NCBI GenBank assembly: GCA_900313855.1
Contig: OMSZ01000196.1
Coordinates: 1-7,172 of the forward strand
Origin: an uncultured Eubacteriales bacterium
Lineage (GTDB): Bacteria; Bacillota; Clostridia; Lachnospirales; Lachnospiraceae
Length of the DNA: 7,172 nt
Reading direction: 5' to 3'
Made by a program: the position numbers and the translations under genes. Position 1 is the stretch's first letter; each line of letters starts with the position of its first letter. Positions 1 to 4,645 of the stretch are shown here, piece by piece. The notes under the pieces are model-generated. The model ran no database searches and was not told the origin of the DNA. It saw only the letters and a list, made by a program, of their open reading frames with translations.

Positions 1-2
1 AG

Positions 3-473
3 AAGTTCGGCAAACCGGTAAAGACGATAACGAATAATGGTATAACTTCTGTAAAAGTATCAAAAATTAAAGGCAAGAAGATTGAGCTTAAGAAGAACTT
101 CAAGGTATATATAGCATCATACAAAGTGATTGATGGTAATAAAGTAGTTCTTGGCAAGACCATAACAGGACATGTGGTGGGAAGAAAGAGTGTGAAATAT
201 ACCAATGTCAAGAAAATAAAATTATCTAAGAGTAAGTACACTGTGAAGGTTGGAAAGACTAAAAAGATCAAAGCAAAGACCGTTCTTGTTGATAAGTCAA
301 AGAAACAACTTACTGACGCACATGCTAAGGAGTTTAGATATGCAACTACAAACAAGAAGATTGCGAAGGTAAGTAAGAAGGGTAAGATAAAGGGAATTGC
401 CAAGGGAACATGTATTATCTATGTATATGCAAGAAACGGATATGCCAAGAAGGTTAAAGTAACAGTGAAATGA
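3..473 (+). CDS. C-terminal part of a secreted Ig-like (Big_2-type) repeat surface protein, 5' truncated
   Basis: The reading frame is open from base 3 with no start signal, so this is the last ~156 residues of a longer protein whose N-terminus lies outside the window. GTG at 126 has no ribosome binding site and is probably internal. The first part (through about base 210) resembles the last strands of a fibronectin type III-like module (FKVYIASYKVIDG...GKTITGHVVG). It is followed by a bacterial Ig-like Big_2 domain with its usual marks: VKKIKLSKSKYTVKVGKTKKI, then TTNKKIAKVSKKGKIKGIAKGT and the final strand KKVKVTVK. Composition is strongly Lys-rich. Proteins ending this way in clostridial anaerobes are usually large exported cell-surface or leucine-rich-repeat proteins; the upstream catalytic or binding part cannot be seen. 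Family assignment is good, the exact role unknown. Confidence 0.8.
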   Translation, partial: KFGKPVKTITNNGITSVKVSKIKGKKIELKKNFKVYIASYKVIDGNKVVLGKTITGHVVGRKSVKYTNVKKIKLSKSKYTVKVGKTKKIKAKTVLVDKSKKQLTDAHAKEFRYATTNKKIAKVSKKGKIKGIAKGTCIIYVYARNGYAKKVKVTVK

Positions 474-480
474 TTATAAT

Positions 481-528
481 AAAAATCCGGTATAGGGCTG
501 AATTATTCAGACTATACCGGATTTTTTT
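481..528. terminator. Strong hairpin terminator, likely bidirectional
   Basis: The arms AAAAATCCGGTATAG (481-495) and CTATACCGGATTTTT (512-526) are perfectly complementary over 15 bp, and an inner CTGAA/TTCAG stem (498-502/506-510) fills the loop. A T-run follows on the + strand (522-528), and the A-run at 481-485 becomes a T-run on the minus strand. It lies 7 bases after the stop of the Ig-like protein and 15 bases after the stop of the convergent cotF-like gene, so it can end both transcripts. Confidence 0.92.
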
Positions 529-543
529 ATAGATATAATTATA

Positions 544-804
544 TTACTTAAATGATGCCGAGAATTTCTGCTTAGCCTCATCAATTTTCTGCTGTTGTGC
601 TTCCGGTGTAGGATAGTAGCCCTTGTCGTGCATCGTGTTAAATACATCCTGCTGCATATTGTGTTCCTCTGAAAGAATGTCTAACATAGTGCATCTTAAA
701 TCCTCATGAAGGCACTCGTTGGAAAAGGTGTTGTAATTATCCGTACAATGCTTCTGTGTTGAGAGTGCGTCTCCTAAAATGTCTTTTTCCTGCATCTGTT
801 CCAT
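544..804 (-). CDS. CotF-family (Coat_F) spore coat-like protein
   Basis: This is an 86-residue, wholly helical, soluble protein without a signal peptide. It matches the spore coat protein F family (Coat_F, PF07875): the pattern KDILGDALSTQKHCTDNYN, then the short segment with LR and MLDILSEEH, then a second helix ending in M..KGYYPTPEA and a Lys/Gln-rich tail. The fold is ferritin-like, built from helical hairpins, with His/Glu/Asp residues but no metal site I can assert. Family members are coat components of endospores in Bacilli and Clostridia; some non-sporulating relatives also keep copies. I chose the ATG at 804 because GGAGG (817-813) is 8 bases upstream; the ATG two codons earlier (810) would leave only 2 bases of spacing. 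It follows the 61-residue gene with 13 bases between, probably as one transcript ending at the 481-528 hairpin. Confidence 0.88.
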   Translation of the reverse strand: MEQMQEKDILGDALSTQKHCTDNYNTFSNECLHEDLRCTMLDILSEEHNMQQDVFNTMHDKGYYPTPEAQQQKIDEAKQKFSASFK

Positions 805-812
805 TGTCATAT

Positions 813-820
813 CCTCCTTA
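813..820 (-). promoter_or_regulatory. Ribosome binding site of the cotF-like gene, overlapping the upstream stop codon
   Basis: On the minus strand the sequence reads TAAGGAGG: the TAA stop of the 61-residue gene (820-818) runs directly into the GGAGG element (817-813). This placement suggests translational coupling, and it favours the start at 804 over the one at 810. Confidence 0.75.
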
Positions 821-1003
821 ACTTAAATGGCTGTAAAGCTTATTAAAATGCGACTGATGTCTTGTTGCAATATCCTTAAGTTCGCTTTTTACAGCCTGAT
901 CTGTTGCCTGTTCCGCTAAGTTATTGAACTTCTTAACAAGAAGCTCTTCTTCCGAAAGCAATGCGTTCAATGAAGATAATTCTTTTTCTGTTAATTTACT
1001 CAT
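818..1003 (-). CDS. Small helical protein of a spore-coat-type gene pair (hypothetical)
   Basis: This encodes 61 residues with no signal peptide or membrane segment. The sequence reads as two amphipathic helices, MSKLTEKELSSLNALLSEEE leading into LVKKFNNLAEQATD, then a second helix from about residue 36 with IATRHQSHFNKLYSHL. The two-helix pattern with H..H spacing resembles half of a ferritin-like bundle and the small partners commonly found beside CotF-like genes in Clostridia; that link is from memory of such neighbourhoods, not a named domain. The start is supported by GGAG (minus strand, about 1016-1013) 9 bases before the ATG. It is the first gene of a two-gene unit with the cotF-like gene, and its stop overlaps that gene's ribosome binding site. 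A role as a coat component or heterodimer partner is inferred. Confidence 0.82.
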   Translation of the reverse strand: MSKLTEKELSSLNALLSEEELLVKKFNNLAEQATDQAVKSELKDIATRHQSHFNKLYSHLS

Positions 1004-1028
1004 ATGTCAAATCTCCTTTCAAATTGTT

Positions 1029-1048
1029 CGCAGGATATATTTCCTGCG
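1029..1048 (-). other. Perfect 7-bp stem-loop at the predicted 5' end of the spore-gene mRNA
   Basis: CGCAGGA and TCCTGCG form a perfect 7-bp, GC-rich stem around a 6-base loop (1036-1041). No T-run follows in either direction, so it is not a standard intrinsic terminator. With the promoter proposed at 1086-1057 the transcript would start near 1050, putting the hairpin at the extreme 5' end and about 12 bases before the ribosome binding site. Such 5' hairpins can protect mRNA from decay. Confidence 0.6.
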
Positions 1049-1056
1049 GTTATTTG

Positions 1057-1086
1057 AAGTATGGACAGATGCTGTGGCGTTTATAC
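1057..1086 (-). promoter_or_regulatory. Candidate sporulation (sigma-G-like) promoter of the spore gene pair
   Basis: On the minus strand GTATA (1086-1082) is followed after 18 bases by CATACTT (1063-1057). These resemble the sigma-G -35 consensus GHATR and the -10 consensus CATNHTA, with only the last base of the -10 differing. The predicted start near 1050 gives a leader of about 47 bases. A sigma-A -10-like TATAAA (minus strand, 1085-1080) overlaps the -35 but has no good -35 of its own. The sigma class is inferred by eye. Confidence 0.4.
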
Positions 1087-1106
1087 ACATTTTTGCAAAT
1101 TTGAGT

Positions 1107-3023
1107 TTATCGGAGCAGATACTTCCTGATAGTTGCAAAATCCGCAGGCCCTATATCAAGAAGCGCTCTGTGAAACTCAATTTCTGAATAATTCTCCATT
1201 TTAAAATTTTTGTAATCTGTTTTAAGCTGCATTATTTCCAGATAACCAATGAAGTAGCTTAGGTAGTTGGCGGGAGCTTCAACCACATAGGAATAGATAT
1301 CTCCTGCATAGTAGCTGTTAAATCCAAGATCTTCAAAATACTTGCAGGTATCATTTAGTGTCCAGCCCTCGTAGTTGACACCGATATCTATGCGCGAGGA
1401 AAGGGCAAGACTTATGATAGAATCGGAGCGGTAAAGTGCCGGAAGGCTTTCGGCATATTGCGGATGATCAATAAATGAGAACGAATTAAGCTCAACATAC
1501 GTGGCCCATCCTTCAACATAGCCGGGATAATCGAGTATCTGGCGTATTGGAGCAGGATCTGTATTGTTGAAATATACGGTTTGGTACAGGTGCCCCGGAA
1601 ATCCTTCGTGGGCAAGTGTTGTGAAGATGTTGCCATTTGCTTCACTGGTGTATTGAGGATTGATATAGATAATATTGTTATCGTAGTTGTCTATCCGGGG
1701 AATCAGGTAGAAAGCCGGACTAAGCATATCGGAAAGAGAGTCCGGAACTTTTCTTACGGTGTAGGAAGGGGTTTTATCTAAGGGTGGATAATCATTTCGC
1801 ATCATCATGGAGAGTGCTGTAAGTATTCCGTCAGGAGAATGAAATCCGCTCTCTAAAGGATGATCACAGTAGTAGAGGTAGGCATCGGTGTCAGTTGTGG
1901 CAATACGCAGCACTTCGGATAAGGTGTTGTTTAAGGTGGTTTCAGTCATCGTGATAAGATCATTAACGGTTTTGTCAGAACCTGTAGCGTCCCTTACAAG
2001 AAGTTCATAATATTTCTTTCCGTTTTTATATGAGCTAAGACCATATGAAGTATCAAGGTCAGGGAGATTTTCCTTATTCTTTGATTGACTTTGTGATATT
2101 TTTGAATTACTTGAACCGGAGTTTCTGATAGACGTGTAAATGTAATCATATATCTCTTCGTATGCGGGTATTATGTAACGGTTGACATAATATCTATTGT
2201 TTGATATATACTTTTTCTTATTCTTTACGGATATATCTTCAATATTTTTAATGCGCTCGTTGAAAGTAGTGACAAAACAATTATCGTCAGTCTTAAGATT
2301 TTTGATCAGATTTTCAAGCTCAGACCGGCTTTCCTTTAGAAGAAAGACAGGCGTTGGCATATTATGCTTTGCCTTGTCATTTTCATATTCTATTACATTT
2401 TTAAAATAATCGGGAACCTGGCTTACAAGAGTAAGGTAGGTCTTAACATCATCTTCGTCATCTAATGGATATTCGCATAAAGTTACGGGAAGCTTCGCAA
2501 ATGCGCCGCTGCTTTTTCCCAGCATGGTTTCGTAATAGGAGTATTTACTCATTTCCTTGCTGAGCGTTAAATGTTTATCTATAAGCTCATAGATAAGCTG
2601 ATCTTTACCGGTTAAATTTTCCTTAGGGAAGGCTGATAGTTTTTTCTGTATACGATCGATGATCTTTTCAGAGATTTTTCCTTTAGCGTCTTTGGAATAT
2701 TGTCTGGCAGAGATATCATTTAGAACCGGAGAAAGATCGGGAATACCATATTCTTCGGGATTTTTTAATGTAAATGCTGTTGTGACAGAATTGTTGGTTA
2801 CTTCATAACGAAACAGATTGTCTGAGAATTCTTTGAAGTTCTTTGCATTGTTAACTGAAGATAAAATGTTGTCACGGTAGTTTTTGCTTTCAGTCCGGCA
2901 ATTGTTTTGATATAACAGAAAAACGACAGGAATTAATACTACGAAAAAGACAGTTATGATAAGTGAAGCAGAGGCTGTCTTATCATTTGGACGTTTTCGG
3001 AATATTTTTGGAGGAATTAACAT
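1107..3023 (-). CDS. DUF885-family membrane-anchored putative zinc metallopeptidase
   Basis: The product has 638 residues. After a basic N-terminus (KIFRKRPNDK) comes one hydrophobic segment, about residues 19-38 (LIITVFFVVLIPVVFLL), acting as a signal anchor or uncleaved signal, so the rest should face outside. The body matches the DUF885 family (PF05960): GGK-like YKNGKKYYELLVRDATGSD at 332-350, AHEGFPGHLYQ at 471-481 with the zinc-ligand-type motif HEGFPGH (472-478), EGWATYVE at 504-511 supplying likely third-ligand or catalytic glutamates, PANYLSYFIGY at 584-594, and FHRALLDIGPADF at 617-629. Family length is usually ~550-620, so this is full length. A Ser/Asn/Lys/Gln-rich stretch at ~301-320 looks like a flexible insert. 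Substrate is unknown; peptide cleavage is inferred from the motif. The start at 3023 has GGAG (3033-3030) 6 bases upstream. It is the first gene on the minus strand; the spore pair downstream seems separately controlled. Confidence 0.9.
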   Translation of the reverse strand: MLIPPKIFRKRPNDKTASASLIITVFFVVLIPVVFLLYQNNCRTESKNYRDNILSSVNNAKNFKEFSDNLFRYEVTNNSVTTAFTLKNPEEYGIPDLSPVLNDISARQYSKDAKGKISEKIIDRIQKKLSAFPKENLTGKDQLIYELIDKHLTLSKEMSKYSYYETMLGKSSGAFAKLPVTLCEYPLDDEDDVKTYLTLVSQVPDYFKNVIEYENDKAKHNMPTPVFLLKESRSELENLIKNLKTDDNCFVTTFNERIKNIEDISVKNKKKYISNNRYYVNRYIIPAYEEIYDYIYTSIRNSGSSNSKISQSQSKNKENLPDLDTSYGLSSYKNGKKYYELLVRDATGSDKTVNDLITMTETTLNNTLSEVLRIATTDTDAYLYYCDHPLESGFHSPDGILTALSMMMRNDYPPLDKTPSYTVRKVPDSLSDMLSPAFYLIPRIDNYDNNIIYINPQYTSEANGNIFTTLAHEGFPGHLYQTVYFNNTDPAPIRQILDYPGYVEGWATYVELNSFSFIDHPQYAESLPALYRSDSIISLALSSRIDIGVNYEGWTLNDTCKYFEDLGFNSYYAGDIYSYVVEAPANYLSYFIGYLEIMQLKTDYKNFKMENYSEIEFHRALLDIGPADFATIRKYLLR

Positions 3024-3051
3024 TTAATACTCCGTAGTATGTGTTTTATTA

Positions 3052-3057
3052 ATTATA
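3052..3057 (-). promoter_or_regulatory. Possible -10 box for the DUF885 gene
   Basis: On the minus strand TATAAT occurs 28 bases before the ATG, which leaves room for a short leader containing the GGAG site. The region 16-19 bases upstream has only a poor -35 (TTGTAT at best), so this rests mainly on the perfect -10 match in an AT-rich area. Confidence 0.35.
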
Positions 3058-3165
3058 TGTTGACAGTTGATCAGTTATACAAAAAATGCGGAGTTTTCCG
3101 GATGGTACATGACCGCATGGGAATTAATAATTAATAATGACAGATAATGATTATACCGCTCACTC

Positions 3166-3203
3166 TTGAAAGTAATTGAAATGTGTGCTATTCTAATTAT
3201 GAT
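3166..3203 (+). promoter_or_regulatory. Housekeeping promoter of apt (possibly two overlapping ones)
   Basis: TTGAAA (3166-3171), a 17-base spacer and TATTCT (3189-3194) make a good sigma-A promoter; TG at 3186-3187 adds an extended -10. A second set, TTGAAA (3176-3181), 16 bases, TATGAT (3198-3203), overlaps it. Transcription would start near 3201 or 3210, giving an apt leader of about 135-143 bases. Confidence 0.65.
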
Positions 3204-3215
3204 TTTTCGTGCTTT

Positions 3216-3312
3216 TAGAAATACCGATACCTTCCGGGGCAGGGTTGCGACAAGCCGGTTACGGAAGGGGGAGACATTTCTACACTGTGATCATGCATCA
3301 GGCAGGGTCGCA
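3216..3312 (+). promoter_or_regulatory. Candidate structured cis-regulatory leader RNA of apt with possible pseudoknot
   Basis: Two perfect 7-bp stems are nested: TAGAAAT (3216-3222) with ATTTCTA (3276-3282), and CCTTCCG (3230-3236) with CGGAAGG (3262-3268). They are separated by a symmetric 7/7 internal loop. In the apical region TTG/CAA and GGC/GCC can extend the fold. The apical TGCGAC (3246-3251) is also perfectly complementary to GTCGCA (3307-3312), 3' of the hairpin, as in an H-type pseudoknot. CCTTC (3230-3234) can alternatively pair with the GGAGG of the apt ribosome binding site (3332-3336), with one G-U pair, so opening stem two could hide that site. The stretch is visibly more GC-rich than its flanks. 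I recognise no known riboswitch consensus. The pairings are seen in the sequence; regulation is inferred. Confidence 0.45.
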
Positions 3313-3330
3313 GGCGAATATTATATTAGC

Positions 3331-3336
3331 AGGAGG
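3331..3336 (+). promoter_or_regulatory. Ribosome binding site fixing the apt start
   Basis: AGGAGG lies 7 bases before the ATG at 3344. The frame stays open upstream to 3209, but only this ATG has a ribosome binding site, and it begins the conserved part of the protein. Confidence 0.9.
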
Positions 3337-3343
3337 TTTTACA

Positions 3344-3877
3344 ATGCAGGATAAGTATGGCATAGATCAATATGTAAGGAGCATACCGGATTTCCCTGAA
3401 CCGGGAATTATTTTCAGGGATATAACATCTATATTGCAGAATCCGGAAGGACTTAAGAAATCCGTAGACGGAATAATCGAGAATCTTAAGGGTGTGGCTT
3501 TTGATGTTGTGATCGGACCGGAGTCGAGAGGTTTTATATTTGGTATGCCGGTTGCTTATGCATACGGCAAAGGCTTTGTGCCGGTCAGAAAGAAGGGAAA
3601 GCTTCCGTGTGAGACTATTGAGAAGGAATACGCGCTTGAATACGGCACAGCTGTGATCGAGATGCATAAGGATGCAATAAAACCCGGGGATAAGGTTGTT
3701 ATTGTTGATGATCTTATTGCAACAGGTGGAACTATCGAGGCAATTATCGAGATGGTCGAATCACTTGGCGGAGAGGTTGTTAAGATCGAATTTGTCATGG
3801 AGCTTGCCGGTCTTAAGGGTAGAGAAAGATTGTCAAAATATGATATTGATTCATTACTTATCTACGATGGTAAATGA
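3344..3877 (+). CDS. apt: Adenine phosphoribosyltransferase
   Basis: APT converts adenine and 5-phosphoribosyl-1-pyrophosphate (PRPP) to AMP and pyrophosphate in the cytoplasm, the purine salvage route for adenine. The 177-residue product is the normal length. It shows the N-terminal IPDFPEPGIIFRDIT motif (about residues 14-28), the IGPESRGFIFG segment (57-67), the flexible-loop region VRKKGKLP (81-88) followed by E..EYALEYG, and the PRPP-binding signature VIVDDLIATGGT (119-130) with the two adjacent aspartates. No key residue is missing. The start is set by AGGAGG 7 bases upstream. In many Firmicutes apt precedes relA; here the next gene is nfeD, 103 bases on, with no clear terminator between, so co-transcription is possible. 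A housekeeping promoter and a long structured leader precede it, suggesting post-transcriptional control. Confidence 0.97.
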   Translation: MQDKYGIDQYVRSIPDFPEPGIIFRDITSILQNPEGLKKSVDGIIENLKGVAFDVVIGPESRGFIFGMPVAYAYGKGFVPVRKKGKLPCETIEKEYALEYGTAVIEMHKDAIKPGDKVVIVDDLIATGGTIEAIIEMVESLGGEVVKIEFVMELAGLKGRERLSKYDIDSLLIYDGK

Positions 3878-3963
3878 TCATATATCATACAGGGAACAGA
3901 TGGCAGGAATGTATAATAATATTAACTAAGGTTAATATTATTAAGATAAATGATCATAAATCA
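3871..3963 (+). repeat. Short direct repeat flanking the apt-nfeD hairpin
   Basis: TAAATGATCATATATCA (3871-3887) and TAAATGATCATAAATCA (3947-3963) agree at 16 of 17 bases and are 76 bases apart. The first copy includes the apt stop codon; the second ends just before the nfeD ribosome binding site. The inner TGATCA is palindromic. A small duplication or a repeated recognition site are both possible; in AT-rich DNA chance cannot be ruled out. Confidence 0.5.
3914..3943 (+). other. Perfect 13-bp AU-rich hairpin between apt and nfeD
   Basis: TAATAATATTAAC (3914-3926) and GTTAATATTATTA (3931-3943) pair fully around a TAAG loop. There is no GC-rich core beyond one G-C pair at the loop and no T-run afterwards, so it is not a typical terminator. 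It may act as an mRNA processing or stability element, or as a DNA-level operator. Confidence 0.6.
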
Positions 3964-3980
3964 AGGAAGGAGAATAGAAC

Positions 3981-4460
3981 ATGGTTATGGGTTCAGAGGT
4001 GTTATGCTGGCTATTACTGGCAGCAATCTTTATTGTTATTGAGATCATCAGCCTTGGACTTACTACTATATGGTTTGCAGGAGGAGCGTTTGTTGCTGCG
4101 ATTGCTGCATTATGCGGAGCTAATCTTGTTGTTCAGATAATTCTGTTTGTTGTAGTTGCAATAGTTCTGTTAGCATTTACCAGACCATGGGCGGTTAAGC
4201 ATCTAGATCCTAATACGGAGAAAACTAATGCTGAGGCGTTAGTTGGTCAGAATGCGGTTGTAATAGAAGAGATAGATAATCTCAAGGAAACAGGACGTGC
4301 CAAGATCAACGGTATGGAGTGGACGGCAAGAACTGCTGAGGATGGTGTTATCATTCCGGAAGGTTATATGGCTCATATAGTTGATATTTCCGGTGTAAAG
4401 CTTATTGTTGAAAAGGCTGATGAGGATAAGCTTACCGAAGAGATAATATCGAATGTCTGA
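3981..4460 (+). CDS. NfeD-family membrane protein, short form (no protease domain)
   Basis: The 159-residue product has three hydrophobic helices in the first 70 residues (about 7-25, 28-46 and 50-67), ending in the cytoplasm-side motif FTRPWAVKHL (66-75), then a soluble OB-fold-type domain at about 86-145 with LVGQNAVVIEEIDN, GRAKINGMEWTAR and the final strand VKLIVE. This arrangement matches the short NfeD class (NfeD1b type), which lacks the ClpP-like serine protease domain of long NfeD proteins. Family members are encoded next to SPFH/Band 7 proteins and bind them at the membrane; that partner is the next gene here. The start has AAGGAG (3967-3972) 8 bases upstream; ATG at 3987 is a less likely alternative. 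It may be transcribed with apt. Confidence 0.92.
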   Translation: MVMGSEVLCWLLLAAIFIVIEIISLGLTTIWFAGGAFVAAIAALCGANLVVQIILFVVVAIVLLAFTRPWAVKHLDPNTEKTNAEALVGQNAVVIEEIDNLKETGRAKINGMEWTARTAEDGVIIPEGYMAHIVDISGVKLIVEKADEDKLTEEIISNV

Positions 4461-4565
4461 TATTAGATATATGAAATATAATGTCAACAGTCTGATATTG
4501 GGTTAGTAAGCTTAATGTCGATTTTCAGATATTGAATACGTATAACGTAATGTTAAGTAATATTA
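4453..4565 (+). repeat. Degenerate ~34-base repeats between nfeD and the SPFH gene
   Basis: ATGTC/ATGTT recurs at 4453, 4481, 4515 and 4550, and TGATATT-like heptamers at 4458, 4493, 4527 (AGATATT) and 4558 (TAATATT), giving three to four imperfect units of about 28-35 bases. The first copy overlaps the end of nfeD. The stretch is AT-rich with no gene; a weak -10-like GATAAT is at 4575-4580 with a poor -35 (TTAAGT, 4553-4558). Confidence 0.35.
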
Positions 4566-4585
4566 GAGTATGATGATAATACATG

Positions 4586-4617
4586 TATGTTAACGGATGT
4601 TTTTTGTCCGTATCATA
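4586..4617 (+). other. Imperfect hairpin in the SPFH gene leader
   Basis: ACGGA (4593-4597) pairs with TCCGT (4607-4611) around a T-rich 9-base loop, and TATG (4586-4589) with CATA (4614-4617) outside a small internal loop. The T-run is in the loop, not after the stem, so it is not a normal terminator. It lies 14 bases before the AAGGGG ribosome binding site. Confidence 0.35.
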
Positions 4618-4645
4618 ATTTATAAAACGAAAGGGGTTTTCATTA

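Larger units (their letters stand above)
3024..3343. other. Divergent intergenic region between the DUF885 gene and apt
   Basis: These 320 bases hold no gene. On the minus-strand side are the GGAG ribosome binding site (3033-3030) and a -10-like TATAAT (3057-3052). In the centre, around 3086-3118, ATGCGG (3086-3091) and CCGCAT (3113-3118) form a 6-bp inverted repeat with a 21-base spacer; it lies upstream of both predicted promoters and could be a protein-binding site, though the evidence is slight. AT-rich direct repeats of ATTAATA follow (about 3124-3136). The right half contains the apt promoter and the structured leader listed separately. Confidence 0.6.

Noticed and set aside
1029..1048. 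Terminator for the DUF885 gene
   Set aside because: The hairpin is perfect, but no T-run follows it on the minus strand and it lies just before the next gene's ribosome binding site.
924..1187. 87-residue + strand open frame
   Set aside because: It runs antisense over the 61-residue gene and the end of the DUF885 gene, has no ribosome binding site and resembles no protein family.
3060..3080. TTGACA at 3060-3065 as the -35 of a + strand promoter
   Set aside because: The nearest -10-like sequence (TTATAC) is only 9 bases away and nothing suitable lies at 16-18 bases.
3216..3312. Known purine, c-di-GMP-I, guanidine or ZTP riboswitch
   Set aside because: Short words such as GGGTT and ACGG recall parts of these families, but the conserved cores and their order are not present by eye.
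3209..3343. N-terminal extension of apt by 45 residues in the same open frame
   Set aside because: There is no ribosome binding site at 3209, the extension is unlike APT proteins, and the ATG at 3344 has a perfect AGGAGG 7 bases upstream and gives the normal family length.
3914..3943. Terminator after apt
   Set aside because: The stem is almost all A-T and is followed by AGATAAATG rather than a T-run.
3981..4460. Long NfeD (ClpP-class serine protease)
   Set aside because: The protein is only 159 residues, with three membrane helices and an OB-type domain; there is no protease domain.
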